The position numbers and the translations under genes were made by a program. From assembly GCA_046727435.1 (NCBI GenBank), contig JBKPCR010000155.1, positions 1-27,020 on the forward strand: 27,020 nucleotides of DNA, read 5' to 3'. Shown here in pieces: positions 7,980 through 14,933 of this stretch. The notes beneath the pieces are model-generated. The model made no database searches, was not told the DNA's origin, and was given only the letters and a program-made list of their open reading frames with translations. The DNA comes from CAVPRW01 sp046727435 [NCBI: bacterium]. Lineage in GTDB: Bacteria; Tectomicrobia; Entotheonellia; J063. The stretch's first letter is position 1. The number at the start of each line of letters is the position of its first letter.

Positions 7980-8558
7980 TTAGGGACCCCGCCAGCCCGA
8001 CACCTGGCCGCTCATTTTCTCGAAGATGACATATTGCTGGTTACTCATGTGTGAGTAGTGCCAGAACACATATGACCCAACAGGCTCAATGCTGATGGGA
8101 TCCCCGAGCATGCGTCGGACATCGTCCTGGGTCATGCCAAGGCTGAGCTGTTTGCTCCCTGAAGAAGGGTTCCGCCCTCGTGACGAGGCCCCCGGCGCCG
8201 CAGCTGGGAGCTGGCGTGCCTGGCTTTCCGGCGTTTCAGCATCTTGTGACTGGCTCTTTCCCAGTTCACGGGTGATCTGACGGTCTTCCGTCATCAGCGC
8301 TTTTCTGAGGAGGACCTCGATCGCCTGGGACAGGTCTTGCTGCGTTTGCCGCGCGGCGCTCTCCGCATCGGCCTGACGACGTTCGAGCTCATCCACCCGC
8401 GCCGACAACTGAGACAGGACTTGAGTATTGGCATGCAGATCAGATCGTAAGCCACTGATGTCCATTCGGAATTCTATCAGATCTGCGCAACTTCCCAACA
8501 TGAGAGGGGCGATGGCCAGCGCCACGGCCCGGGGGAACGAATATCGTGCAGTCTTCAT
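7980..8558 (-). CDS. lipoprotein with coiled coil and BamE/SmpA-like domain
   Basis: From ATG 8558 the product is 192 residues. A lipoprotein signal (hydrophobic VALAIAPLM, lipobox LGSC with Cys24) is followed by a heptad-rich coiled coil (about 30-85: LSQLSARVDELERR, AARQTQQDLSQAIEVLL). A Ser/Pro/Gln-rich linker follows. The C-terminal domain (about 140-192: LSLGMTQDDVRRMLGDPISIEPVGS, then VFWHYS) resembles SmpA/OmlA (BamE) domains. It is likely outer-membrane anchored. A GTG start at 8858 would add 100 residues without a signal peptide and is rejected. The gene precedes the peptidoglycan-binding gene by 18 bases, suggesting an envelope operon linking outer membrane and cell wall. Confidence 0.8.
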   Translation of the reverse strand: MKTARYSFPRAVALAIAPLMLGSCADLIEFRMDISGLRSDLHANTQVLSQLSARVDELERRQADAESAARQTQQDLSQAIEVLLRKALMTEDRQITRELGKSQSQDAETPESQARQLPAAAPGASSRGRNPSSGSKQLSLGMTQDDVRRMLGDPISIEPVGSYVFWHYSHMSNQQYVIFEKMSGQVSGWRGP

Positions 8559-9177
8559 GGCCCGCCCTAATGAAGGCTGACGCATGTCGTTATAGTGCGT
8601 CAAGATGGTCTGCATTATCCGTATCGCCATGTGAACTCTCGCTTGCCCCCCTGAACAACGCCTTGGGGCTCCTCTGTTAGGACAAGGAATGTCAAAATTC
8701 TTGGGGCTTGCGACGATGGATGCAGACGTGGAGAGCTCTGAGGCAGCTTGGCACGTGTGGTGACACGCACGATCCGATATCTCCCGCTGGGGAACTGGGC
8801 TGCAGTAGTGTGACTTCGTCGGCCAGCCTACACTTTCACAGACTACCATCATCGTCACTTGTTTCAGATAACCTCCTAAATTAGCATATTGGTTTGTGGA
8901 ATACTATATCATAGCTCTAAGGAGGCAATCCCGTTGAGGCATGTAAGTGATAATCATCATAGACGTATTACCGCACGTATGGGATAACTCGGTTACAGGC
9001 CTCTAGCTGACGAGGACGATGGCCCATCTTATGAAAAGAGTTGTCGACCGGAAACAACTGCGGAGCAGTCTTGCGGCAGACGGACGTTCGCGGTGAAGAA
9101 TGTCGGCTGGTAAAGTACCCCCGGGGAGACTTGACCTCCCGGCACAGGGATTAGGAATCTGATCTCTATTTGTTGTC

Positions 9178-9227
9178 TATAATTGGGTTGAGATGTCCGA
9201 CGTTGGCTAACATGAGATATCTCAACC
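9178..9227 (+). promoter_or_regulatory. TATAAT box with downstream TGAGAT operator-like palindromes
   Basis: TATAAT occupies 9178-9183; no good -35 box is visible at 17 bases. Just downstream, GGTTGAGAT (9186-9194) is inverted as ATCTCAACC (9219-9227). The perfect 12-bp palindrome TGAGATATCTCA lies at 9213-9224. This gives three TGAGAT half-sites placed where a bound repressor would block initiation. Confidence 0.5.
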
Positions 9228-9289
9228 TATTTCTTTGCTACGAGACTTGTATTGAACTGATTGAAGTTGTATCCTGTTGTCCGGAGAAT

Positions 9290-9321
9290 GGGAACAATTC
9301 GGGAACAGTAGGGAATATTCC
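9290..9321 (+). repeat. three phased GGGAAYA direct repeats ending in a GGAATATTCC palindrome
   Basis: GGGAACA at 9290-9296, GGGAACA at 9301-9307 and GGGAATA at 9311-9317 are spaced 11 and 10 bases apart, about one helical turn. The last runs into the perfect palindrome GGAATATTCC (9312-9321). They sit immediately before the orphan gene start. Confidence 0.5.
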
Positions 9322-9344
9322 AGCAGAGTGTCGTAGGCTTGACA

Positions 9345-10532
9345 ATGCTGAACAGAGAGGACCAACTCAAGATTCTGCGGGTATTCAATAATGTGATTCA
9401 GCCAATCGAACCTCGCCTTACCGTCAACGGCGCAGACTTGCTCAGCTTGGTAGAGACAAAACAAGCGTTTGGCCGTCCAGCTACCCTCACCGCTGAGAGT
9501 CTTCTTGCGGGGCTGATCCACCGAGCTTTCCTGCAGATTTCCTCGCGTGTTCAAAACGCTCGCCAGCTTCCCCAGTATGGTCCCCCGGTCTCTTCATCCT
9601 CAGATGATTTAACCATACGGCTGCGTTATAAGCTCAGGCGGGTATCTCCTGGGCGCGGTTACTTGCTCCCCCGCGAACAGGTCATTGGGGACGACTTGGA
9701 TGGTACCTATTTAACGGCAACCTTAGGAACATCGTCAGTACGTTTCAACAGGGAAGAACTGTTTAATGCCTTCTTCACCCTCGATCTGAAGTGGACCTTG
9801 CGAGACCGTCACTTCCGGCTGGTGCGGTGTCTCTCAGATGCCGAAGCCACAGCATGGAAATCTCAAGCGCGAGCCCGGAGAACTCAGCTCTCTTTATATC
9901 CATCTCCGCGAGACCGCAAGAAGATTTTCAGGTTCCTTGAAACCTACGGTGAGAATTTTCTACTATATCCACCCGACATCTTACATCCAATAGCCTCTAC
10001 ATTTATTGACAGACTCAACGCGCAACGTCTCAGGTGGTGGTGCTCCCCGGCGGAGTTTCTGCAACAGCCTCCGTCGGTTTTTCGTAAGCATTGGCGATCA
10101 TGGTTAGGCTGGAATTACCTTGTGGAGTTTAATTATCAATACCAAATCTTTGCCAGAACCATCCGATACCTTACAGCTCGGCTCTTTCAGTCCCCCTCCA
10201 AGGTTGCTGTTCCGCTGACCGCAGATCCTATGCAGGAAGCGCTGACGACCTTAGATCACGGACTAGACAACGTGAACCTCCGAGTCTCCCGAGGTCAAGA
10301 TGGGGCGCTCACCACGGACGTAGACTCCCGTAACGGCCTACAACAGTGCTACGCTCTCCTTTGGGAGACACTGCCTCGCTATCAACCCGCCTTCAAGCAG
10401 TGCGCTCTTCCTGGCTGTGGAAGATCCTTTATCCCTGCGAGGAAGGATCAAGTCTGCTGCTCTCCCCAGCATGCCGCATGTCTTAGAGCACGTCGTGCCC
10501 ACAGAAAGCGCCACCCCGAAAACACCCCTTAA
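9345..10532 (+). CDS. uncharacterised protein with C-terminal CGNR-like zinc finger
   Basis: About 395 residues from ATG 9345; a TTG at 9339 is an alternative two codons earlier. No enzyme motif is recognised in the first 330 residues, which are rich in Arg, Leu and aromatic residues. The last 50 residues hold FKQCALPGCGRSFIPARKDQ, then VCCSP, Cys again and RARRAHRKR. This Cys-x4-Cys...Cys/Cys cluster followed by basic residues is typical of CGNR zinc-finger tails of bacterial DNA-binding proteins. Codon use is more AT-rich than in the flanking chromosomal genes, suggesting transfer. The dense operator-like repeats directly upstream suggest autoregulation, which is inference. No promoter-distal partner is coupled to it; the next gene begins 164 bases later. 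Confidence 0.65.
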   Translation: MLNREDQLKILRVFNNVIQPIEPRLTVNGADLLSLVETKQAFGRPATLTAESLLAGLIHRAFLQISSRVQNARQLPQYGPPVSSSSDDLTIRLRYKLRRVSPGRGYLLPREQVIGDDLDGTYLTATLGTSSVRFNREELFNAFFTLDLKWTLRDRHFRLVRCLSDAEATAWKSQARARRTQLSLYPSPRDRKKIFRFLETYGENFLLYPPDILHPIASTFIDRLNAQRLRWWCSPAEFLQQPPSVFRKHWRSWLGWNYLVEFNYQYQIFARTIRYLTARLFQSPSKVAVPLTADPMQEALTTLDHGLDNVNLRVSRGQDGALTTDVDSRNGLQQCYALLWETLPRYQPAFKQCALPGCGRSFIPARKDQVCCSPQHAACLRARRAHRKRHPENTP

Positions 10533-10597
10533 CTCTTGTAGGCTACACCTCATAGTAAGTCCTTGCCGCTTTAATTCTCGGTATTGCACCTCTTACC

Positions 10598-10637
10598 CTC
10601 AAAGACCCAGATGTCACGCTTTGCCTCACGCTTTGAG
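10598..10637. repeat. TCACGCTTTG tandem repeat and CTCAAAG/CTTTGAG inverted repeat upstream of the HTH gene
   Basis: TCACGCTTTG occurs at 10614-10623 and again at 10626-10635, a 12-base pitch. CTCAAAG (10598-10604) is inverted as CTTTGAG (10631-10637). They lie 60-100 bases before the AlpA-like gene and could be its autoregulatory sites. Confidence 0.4.
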
Positions 10638-10696
10638 ATGCTGTGGTAGGTTCTAGATACCTGCATGGAGGTGTTCTTGCAACAAGGAGGTATGAG

Positions 10697-10888
10697 GTGG
10701 AACAAAGGCTTTTGGATATTGATGGATTGGAAGCGCGATATGGGTTTCGGAAATGGACTATCCGGACCTACTGCAGTCAAGGGAAAATTCCATTTATCAA
10801 AGTTGGACGGCGTGTGTACTTTCGAGTAGAGGACATCGAACGATGGCTTGTTGAGCACGCCCGGCCTGTAGAGGAGGTGAAGATTTAA
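10697..10888 (+). CDS. AlpA/excisionase-like helix-turn-helix protein
   Basis: The product is 63 residues from GTG 10697, which has AAGGAGG at 10684-10690 with 6-base spacing. An upstream ATG at 10692 is out of frame, and the longer frame from 10643 lacks a ribosome site. The sequence LLDIDGLEARYGFRKWTIR, CSQGKIPFIKVGRR, YFRVEDIERWL covers the whole MerR-like winged HTH_17 fold used by phage AlpA and excisionase proteins and by plasmid regulators. Such proteins bind DNA to direct excision or control replication genes. It precedes the primase module on the same strand. No integrase is present for it to partner, so a regulatory role is more likely here. Confidence 0.85.
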   Translation: MEQRLLDIDGLEARYGFRKWTIRTYCSQGKIPFIKVGRRVYFRVEDIERWLVEHARPVEEVKI

Positions 10889-10977
10889 TACGCCATCCGC
10901 AACTACCAACGTCATATGAACTGCAGGAGGTTAAAGGGAGAAGGCGAGGTCAAACCGTCAGAACGAGGGATTCATTC

Positions 10978-11700
10978 TTGTCGATCAAAATAGTCGAATC
11001 TCATGTCGTTAAACCTGATGCCCATGTAATTACACAGGTGTTCAAAGCTTTGCTCGAACCGGACCAAGTCGTGGAACTACGAGCGCTGGGTGTCTCCACG
11101 CCCAGTTTTCGGCGTGCCCATACGGCCAGTGGATATTTCGATAACGTCGACAGGCTCACCGAAGCCGTTGTAAAGCTCGCACCAGTTGCACGAGGGGTGT
11201 ACTTCACCCCGAATCCCCTGAACTCAGCTCTGCTGGCGCGGGCGGCGAACCGTATTCGTCCAATCATTGATCGTGAGCCGCTGACATCAGATACAGACGT
11301 GCTGAGCCGCCGGTGGTTGCTGATTGACTGCGACCCCGTGTGACCCTCCGGTATCTCCTCCACGGAGATGCAGCATGAGGCGGCGATGGCTCGCGTGCAT
11401 GAGATCCGTGAGGCCCTGGCAGCGGAGGGGTGGCCCGATCCACTTCTCGCGGATTCTGGCAATGGGGGGCACCTGCTCTATCGAATCAATCTTCCCAACG
11501 ATCACGCCAGTACCCAGTTGGTCAAACGATGTTTGGAAGCGCTCGCATTCCGGTTTGACGACGAGCACGTGACCATTGACCAGAAGGTCTTTAACGCGTC
11601 ACGGATTTGGAAAGTCTATGGCACGATGGCCCGTAAAGGGCACGATACACCAGACCGTCCGCACCGCTTGTCGCGGGTGCTGGAGGTGGCTCGCGCATGA
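10978..11700 (+). pseudogene. archaeo-eukaryotic-type primase (AEP) interrupted by an in-frame TGA
   Basis: TTG 10978 (GAGGGA 7 bases upstream) opens a frame of 121 codons that ends at TGA 11341-11343. The same frame continues without further stops to 11700. The two parts read as one primase-polymerase domain: the metal-binding D-x-D in LLIDCDPV (Asp117, Asp119), then after the stop P-S-G-I-S-S-T-E, the GNGGHLLYRI histidine strand and RIWKVYGTMARKG. Family members normally have Arg in DPVRP-GISST, so TGA replaces an expected CGA by one C-to-T change. ATG 11368 could restart the second part but would leave the aspartates on another chain. The gene then overlaps the next by ATGA. It could be a decayed gene, a readthrough gene, or a base error. 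Confidence 0.75.
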
Positions 11701-12389
11701 TCCCGGTCCCGAGGGGTTTGCTGGAAGCCCTCGCACAATCGGCACCCCAAGAGTCTTTGTTCTCCCGAACCGAGCAGCGCCGACTTGATGGTCATCGGGA
11801 AGCATTTGACCTGGAGCACTGGATCGCGGATCACAACTTGGAGGCGATTGGCCCAAACCCGTGGCAAGGTGGCCAGCGTTGGATCTTCCGTGTGTGTCCC
11901 TGGAATGCTGACCATCGGAATCGGAGCGCCTACGTCGTCCAATTCGCCAATGGCGCCATTGCCGCAGGGTGCCACCACAACGGCTGTGCTCGCGAAGATT
12001 GGCACACCTTACGACACCTTGTGGAACCGGGCTGGCGTCACACGCGGAATGGCGGGAGACACCGGAGACGACCCGCACGCGATCGCACGGAATCCGTACC
12101 AACTCAGGAGGCCGAAGCATCCCGTGGGTCGAGCAATGGCGAGACCGGGGGAATCCACCTCACCGACTGGGGGAACGCGCAGCGCCTCGTCCGCCATTGC
12201 GGCGACGATCTGCACTACGTGCACCCCTGGAAGAAGTGGCTGCATTGGAACGGTCACCAGTGGGAGGTGGACCATCTCGGCGCGGTGGAGATGCTAGCGA
12301 AGCGCGTCATCGGCGACCTGTTCCGTTGGGCCGGCAAGCAAGTCGAGGACATCAGCAACCAGCTTAATGGGGAGGACGTTCATGACTGA
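11697..12389 (+). CDS. primase/helicase N-terminal part: zinc-finger region and start of D5_N domain
   Basis: The 230-residue frame overlaps the primase stop by 4 bases (ATGA), indicating translational coupling. Residues about 55-115 (WIFRVCPWNADHRNRSAYVV, then AAGCHHNGC, WHTLRHLVEPGW) resemble the Cys/His zinc-binding segment found before D5 helicase domains in phage and plasmid primases. After an Arg/Ser-rich linker, residues about 153-225 (IHLTDWGNAQRLVRHCG, WLHWNGHQWEVDHLGAVEMLAKRVIGDLF) are the first half of D5_N. The domain stops mid-way at TGA 12387-12389 and resumes in the +1 frame in the next gene. It is therefore either one half of a split protein or the 5' part of a frameshifted one. 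Confidence 0.75.
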   Translation: MIPVPRGLLEALAQSAPQESLFSRTEQRRLDGHREAFDLEHWIADHNLEAIGPNPWQGGQRWIFRVCPWNADHRNRSAYVVQFANGAIAAGCHHNGCAREDWHTLRHLVEPGWRHTRNGGRHRRRPARDRTESVPTQEAEASRGSSNGETGGIHLTDWGNAQRLVRHCGDDLHYVHPWKKWLHWNGHQWEVDHLGAVEMLAKRVIGDLFRWAGKQVEDISNQLNGEDVHD

Positions 12390-13569
12390 CGGTAAACAGA
12401 CTCTCCTTCAGCAGAAGCTGGACAAGGCCATCGCCGTCCTCAAATGGGCGCTGAAATCGGAATCGGCGCCTCGCCTTCACGCCATGGTCACGCTGGCCGA
12501 GTCGGAACCCATGATCCCCGTGCTGCCACACCAGCTTGACGCCAACTCCTGGCTGCTCAATTGCCTCAACGGCACACTCGAGCTGCGGACAGGCACCCTG
12601 CGTGAGCACCGTCGGGAGGATCTCCTGACCAAATGTTGCCCGGTCGAGTACGACGCCGAGGCCACCTGTCCACGATGGATCGCCTTTCTAAGTGATGTGA
12701 TGGCCGGCAACCAGGCGCTGATGGACTACCTGCAACGGGCCGTCGGGTATTCCCTCACAGGATCCGTTGAGGAACAATGCCTATTCTTCTTATATGGCAC
12801 CGGCCAGAATGGGAAATCTACCTTCCTGGGTGTGCTGCAGGCAATGCTTGGGGATTACGCCATGCAAGCGATCCCTGAGCTGCTCATCGTCCGTGGGAAT
12901 GAACAGCACCCCACTGAGCGCGCCGATCTCTTCGGCAAACGCTTGGTCACCACTATCGAGGTCGAATCGGGCAAACGCCTGGCGGAAGCCCTGGTCAAGC
13001 AGCTCACCGGCGGTGATCGCATACGGGCGCGACGCATGCGTGAGGACTTTTGGGAGTTTGAGCCCACACACAAGATTTGGCTGGCGGCCAATCATAAGCC
13101 CGTCATTCGCGGGCAAGATCACGCCATCTGGCGGCGCATCAGGCTGATCCCGTTCACCGTGAAGATCCCTGATGAGAAGAAAGATCCCACATTATTCGAC
13201 AAGCTCAAGGGCGAGTTGCCCGGTGTCCTGGCGTGGGCGGTGCGCGGCTGCCAGGAGTGGCAACGGATCGGCCTGGCAGAGCCGGCGGAGGTCACCCAAG
13301 CGGTCCATGCCTATCAGGCGGAGATGGACACGATCGGGCAATTCCTCAAGGACTGCTGCTTCCTTCGCCCTGGGCGCACAGATATTAAAGCGCAATCCAG
13401 CGTCCTTCATGAGGCGTTCTGCAAGTGGAGCGGCGACTACAGCGTCAGCCAGAAAGCGTTCTCAGAACGATTGCTCGAACTGGGTTACAGCAAGAAAGCA
13501 GGAGGCGATGGCCGCATGTACTGGTTGGAGATCGGCCTCATCGTTGGCGTGAAAGGTGACGCGGGATGA
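12382..13569 (+). CDS. phage/plasmid P4-family primase-helicase, rest of D5_N plus SF3 helicase domain
   Basis: The 395-residue product carries the second half of D5_N (LDKAIAVLKWALKSESAPR, SWLLNCLNGTLELRTGTL, about 10-120) and an SF3 AAA+ helicase. Walker A is YGTGQNGKST with Lys145. The Walker B/C region is GKRLVTTIEVESGKRL with Glu193. The sensor is WLAANHKPVIRG. A primase-C-terminal-type winged helix closes the protein (about 315-390). Such proteins unwind origins of phages, satellites and plasmids. ATG 12382 has GGGGAGG at 12369-12375 with 6-base spacing and overlaps the previous stop (ATGACTGA), so independent initiation is credible. Removing one base near 12387 would instead fuse both frames. 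An iteron array begins 17 bases after the stop. Confidence 0.9.
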   Translation: MTDGKQTLLQQKLDKAIAVLKWALKSESAPRLHAMVTLAESEPMIPVLPHQLDANSWLLNCLNGTLELRTGTLREHRREDLLTKCCPVEYDAEATCPRWIAFLSDVMAGNQALMDYLQRAVGYSLTGSVEEQCLFFLYGTGQNGKSTFLGVLQAMLGDYAMQAIPELLIVRGNEQHPTERADLFGKRLVTTIEVESGKRLAEALVKQLTGGDRIRARRMREDFWEFEPTHKIWLAANHKPVIRGQDHAIWRRIRLIPFTVKIPDEKKDPTLFDKLKGELPGVLAWAVRGCQEWQRIGLAEPAEVTQAVHAYQAEMDTIGQFLKDCCFLRPGRTDIKAQSSVLHEAFCKWSGDYSVSQKAFSERLLELGYSKKAGGDGRMYWLEIGLIVGVKGDAG

Positions 13570-13585
13570 TGGGACGCCAAGAGGC

Positions 13586-13749
13586 GTACAGAGGGTACAG
13601 AGGGTACAGAGGGTTTTCCAGGATAAACCCAACTCTTTACGCGCGTATGATCGATTGAACCGGGAGACCCTCTGTACTCTCTGTACGTTTCCGTAAAGTG
13701 TGTATTTTCAAAAGTTTACGTACAGATGGTTCCTCACAACCCTCTGTAC
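13586..13749. repeat. iteron array and AT-rich dyad, candidate replication origin
   Basis: GTACAGAGG occurs three times in perfect tandem (13586-13594, 13595-13603, 13604-13612). Its reverse complement CCTCTGTAC appears at 13669-13677, with a one-mismatch copy at 13678-13686 and another exact copy at 13741-13749. A one-mismatch direct copy, GTACAGATG, lies at 13720-13728. Between the facing copies at 13678 and 13720 is a 33-base stretch of about 70% A+T with CGTAAA (13692-13697) and TTTACG (13715-13720) as inverted arms. A palindrome TACGCGCGTA is at 13638-13647. Directly following the helicase gene, this is the layout of an iteron-type origin. No RepA-like initiator is seen. Confidence 0.7.
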
Positions 13750-13823
13750 ACCCTCTGGCCCATGTTGGAGGAGCCAGGTACGGGAGAAAGGTAGCGACCT
13801 TTGGAGCACAAAGAGGGGACGAC

Positions 13824-14093
13824 GTGTTTGATGATGTGTGCTGCGTGCCGTCTGAAATTGTGTGCCCCACGTGTCACCGGATGTTCTGGTGGCGCTCCCG
13901 GACGGGTAGGCGGGTGTGCATGGTCTGCCACCCAGACCCGCTGGATGCGCTCGCCACGCTCCTGTCTGGGCAGGAGAGAGGTGCTGTCGGGCCTCACGGA
14001 GCCCATCCGACAACGAGAGGGAGCACGGCAATGGATGACGCTGCTGATCAGGAATCTCCACGAGCCTTTGCATTGCTGAGAGCGGGAAGGTAA
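13824..14093 (+). CDS. small zinc-ribbon protein
   Basis: The product is 89 residues from GTG 13824, with GAGGGGA ending 4-5 bases upstream. The core is Cys-Pro-Thr-Cys-His-Arg, FWWRSRTGRRVC, MVCHPDP: two CxxC pairs about 17 residues apart forming a zinc ribbon. The remainder is low-complexity and polar. Similar short ribbons often accompany primase-helicase genes in phages and plasmids. A longer frame from GTG 13698 would begin inside the iteron dyad and is not favoured. Function is unknown; nucleic-acid binding is inferred. Confidence 0.5.
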   Translation: MFDDVCCVPSEIVCPTCHRMFWWRSRTGRRVCMVCHPDPLDALATLLSGQERGAVGPHGAHPTTRGSTAMDDAADQESPRAFALLRAGR

Positions 14094-14127
14094 CCATCAC
14101 GTGATTTGATACAGAGGAGGTGAGATC

Positions 14128-14388
14128 ATGGCCACACCAGAGCTGGGGTTCATTTTTGAGCGGACGGACGATGTGGCAACTCGAGAACGATGGTTCCACG
14201 AATTCCTGGGTGCGCAGCCGGCACTGCTCGACGAGGTGAGATACGTCCAAATTCGGGCTGGTGAGGAGCCGGTCATATGCTTTTCAGCCCGGGCGATCAA
14301 GGGGTTTTTGGCTTGGTTGCTACAGAGGGGATATGGTGATCCTGAGGAAATCCAGGCCAAGCTGGATCTTTTCGAGGATGCAAACTGA
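14128..14388 (+). CDS. small uncharacterised acidic protein, coupled to the metallopeptidase gene
   Basis: The 86-residue product starts at ATG 14128 behind a strong GGAGGTGA ribosome site. No catalytic motif or Cys cluster is seen. The predicted structure is helical (LGFIFERTDD, TRERWFHEFLGAQP, IKGFLAWLLQRGYGDPEEIQAKLDLF), with one central beta stretch. Its stop overlaps the next start by one base (TGATG), so the two products are translationally coupled and may act together. I do not recognise the family. Partners of HExxH peptidases in mobile elements are often small regulators or antitoxin-like proteins, which is only a contextual suggestion. Confidence 0.7.
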   Translation: MATPELGFIFERTDDVATRERWFHEFLGAQPALLDEVRYVQIRAGEEPVICFSARAIKGFLAWLLQRGYGDPEEIQAKLDLFEDAN

Positions 14389-14933
14389 TGGCGGTGACGA
14401 GGAAGGGGCAGACCATGGGGTCTACCGTACCGGAGACACCAGTCACTCGCCTGGCGCCACGGGTGCGCTGGGAGTTGATCCAGCAGTGGTGGGAAGGCAT
14501 CGTCCAGGGCTGCGATTTCGCCACGACCCACCGTGGTGCGCGCATCTTCAACGCGTTTCGCCAGGTGCTGATGGCCATGCCCGAGCACGATTTGTGGGTG
14601 TTCTTGGAGCAGAACCCGTTGCTCATTCTTAAGGACACTCATATCGACGGCTCAGTATTTTGGCTGCATGTCCCACCTCAAGATGAGTTCGAGGACGGCG
14701 AGGCCACGGATGAAGAGCCTCCCGACGCACATGAGGAATATCCCCATAAAGCGGCGATCTATCTCAATGCCCGGATTTTAGACGAGGATCAACCCTACGT
14801 CGCACATATTGTGGCGCATGAAATCGGGCATCTCGTCTTACCCGCGGCCTCCCGAGAGTCTCGTGTTGATAAGTACACCGCACGTCTGGGCTTTCCTCCA
14901 CCGGCTGAGACGAGGGCGGCGGCAGGGGGTTAA
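14388..14933 (+). CDS. HExxH zincin-type metallopeptidase
   Basis: The frame of 181 residues begins at ATG 14388, coupled to the gene upstream. An in-frame ATG at 14415 (MGSTVPETP) is an alternative start. The key motif is IVAHEIGHLVL (about residues 141-151), an HExxH zinc site, followed by ESRVDKYTARLGF in which Glu or Asp could be the third ligand as in ImmA/IrrE-type zincins. A strongly acidic loop (DEFEDGEATDEEPPDAHEE) precedes it. There is no signal peptide, so it is cytoplasmic. Family members in mobile elements cleave repressors or act in stress responses. No repressor-type XRE gene is beside it, so the target is open. Confidence 0.7.
   Translation: MAVTRKGQTMGSTVPETPVTRLAPRVRWELIQQWWEGIVQGCDFATTHRGARIFNAFRQVLMAMPEHDLWVFLEQNPLLILKDTHIDGSVFWLHVPPQDEFEDGEATDEEPPDAHEEYPHKAAIYLNARILDEDQPYVAHIVAHEIGHLVLPAASRESRVDKYTARLGFPPPAETRAAAGG

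Larger units (their letters stand above)
8559..9344. other. 786-base intergenic region, likely left edge of the accessory element
   Basis: No supported gene is seen. From about 8880 the base composition becomes visibly more AT-rich than the flanking chromosomal genes. A hairpin CCGGGGAG/CCTCCCGG spans about 9120-9142. A TATAAT box (9178-9183), a nested palindrome (9186-9227) and phased GGGAAYA repeats (9290-9317) crowd the 170 bases before the orphan gene. No tRNA and no integrase lie here, and no attachment repeat shared with the right side was found by eye. Confidence 0.5.

Noticed and set aside
7980-8858. Long version of the lipoprotein starting at GTG 8858
   Set aside because: The extra 100 residues have no signal peptide and hide the lipobox signal that begins at ATG 8558.
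13698-13823. N-terminal extension of the zinc-ribbon gene to GTG 13698
   Set aside because: It would start in the iteron dyad without a ribosome site; GTG 13824 has GAGGGGA at suitable spacing.
14093-14108. Second parS site at the TCACGTGA near 14097-14104
   Set aside because: Only the 8-base core is symmetric; the outer bases do not match parS, so it may be chance.
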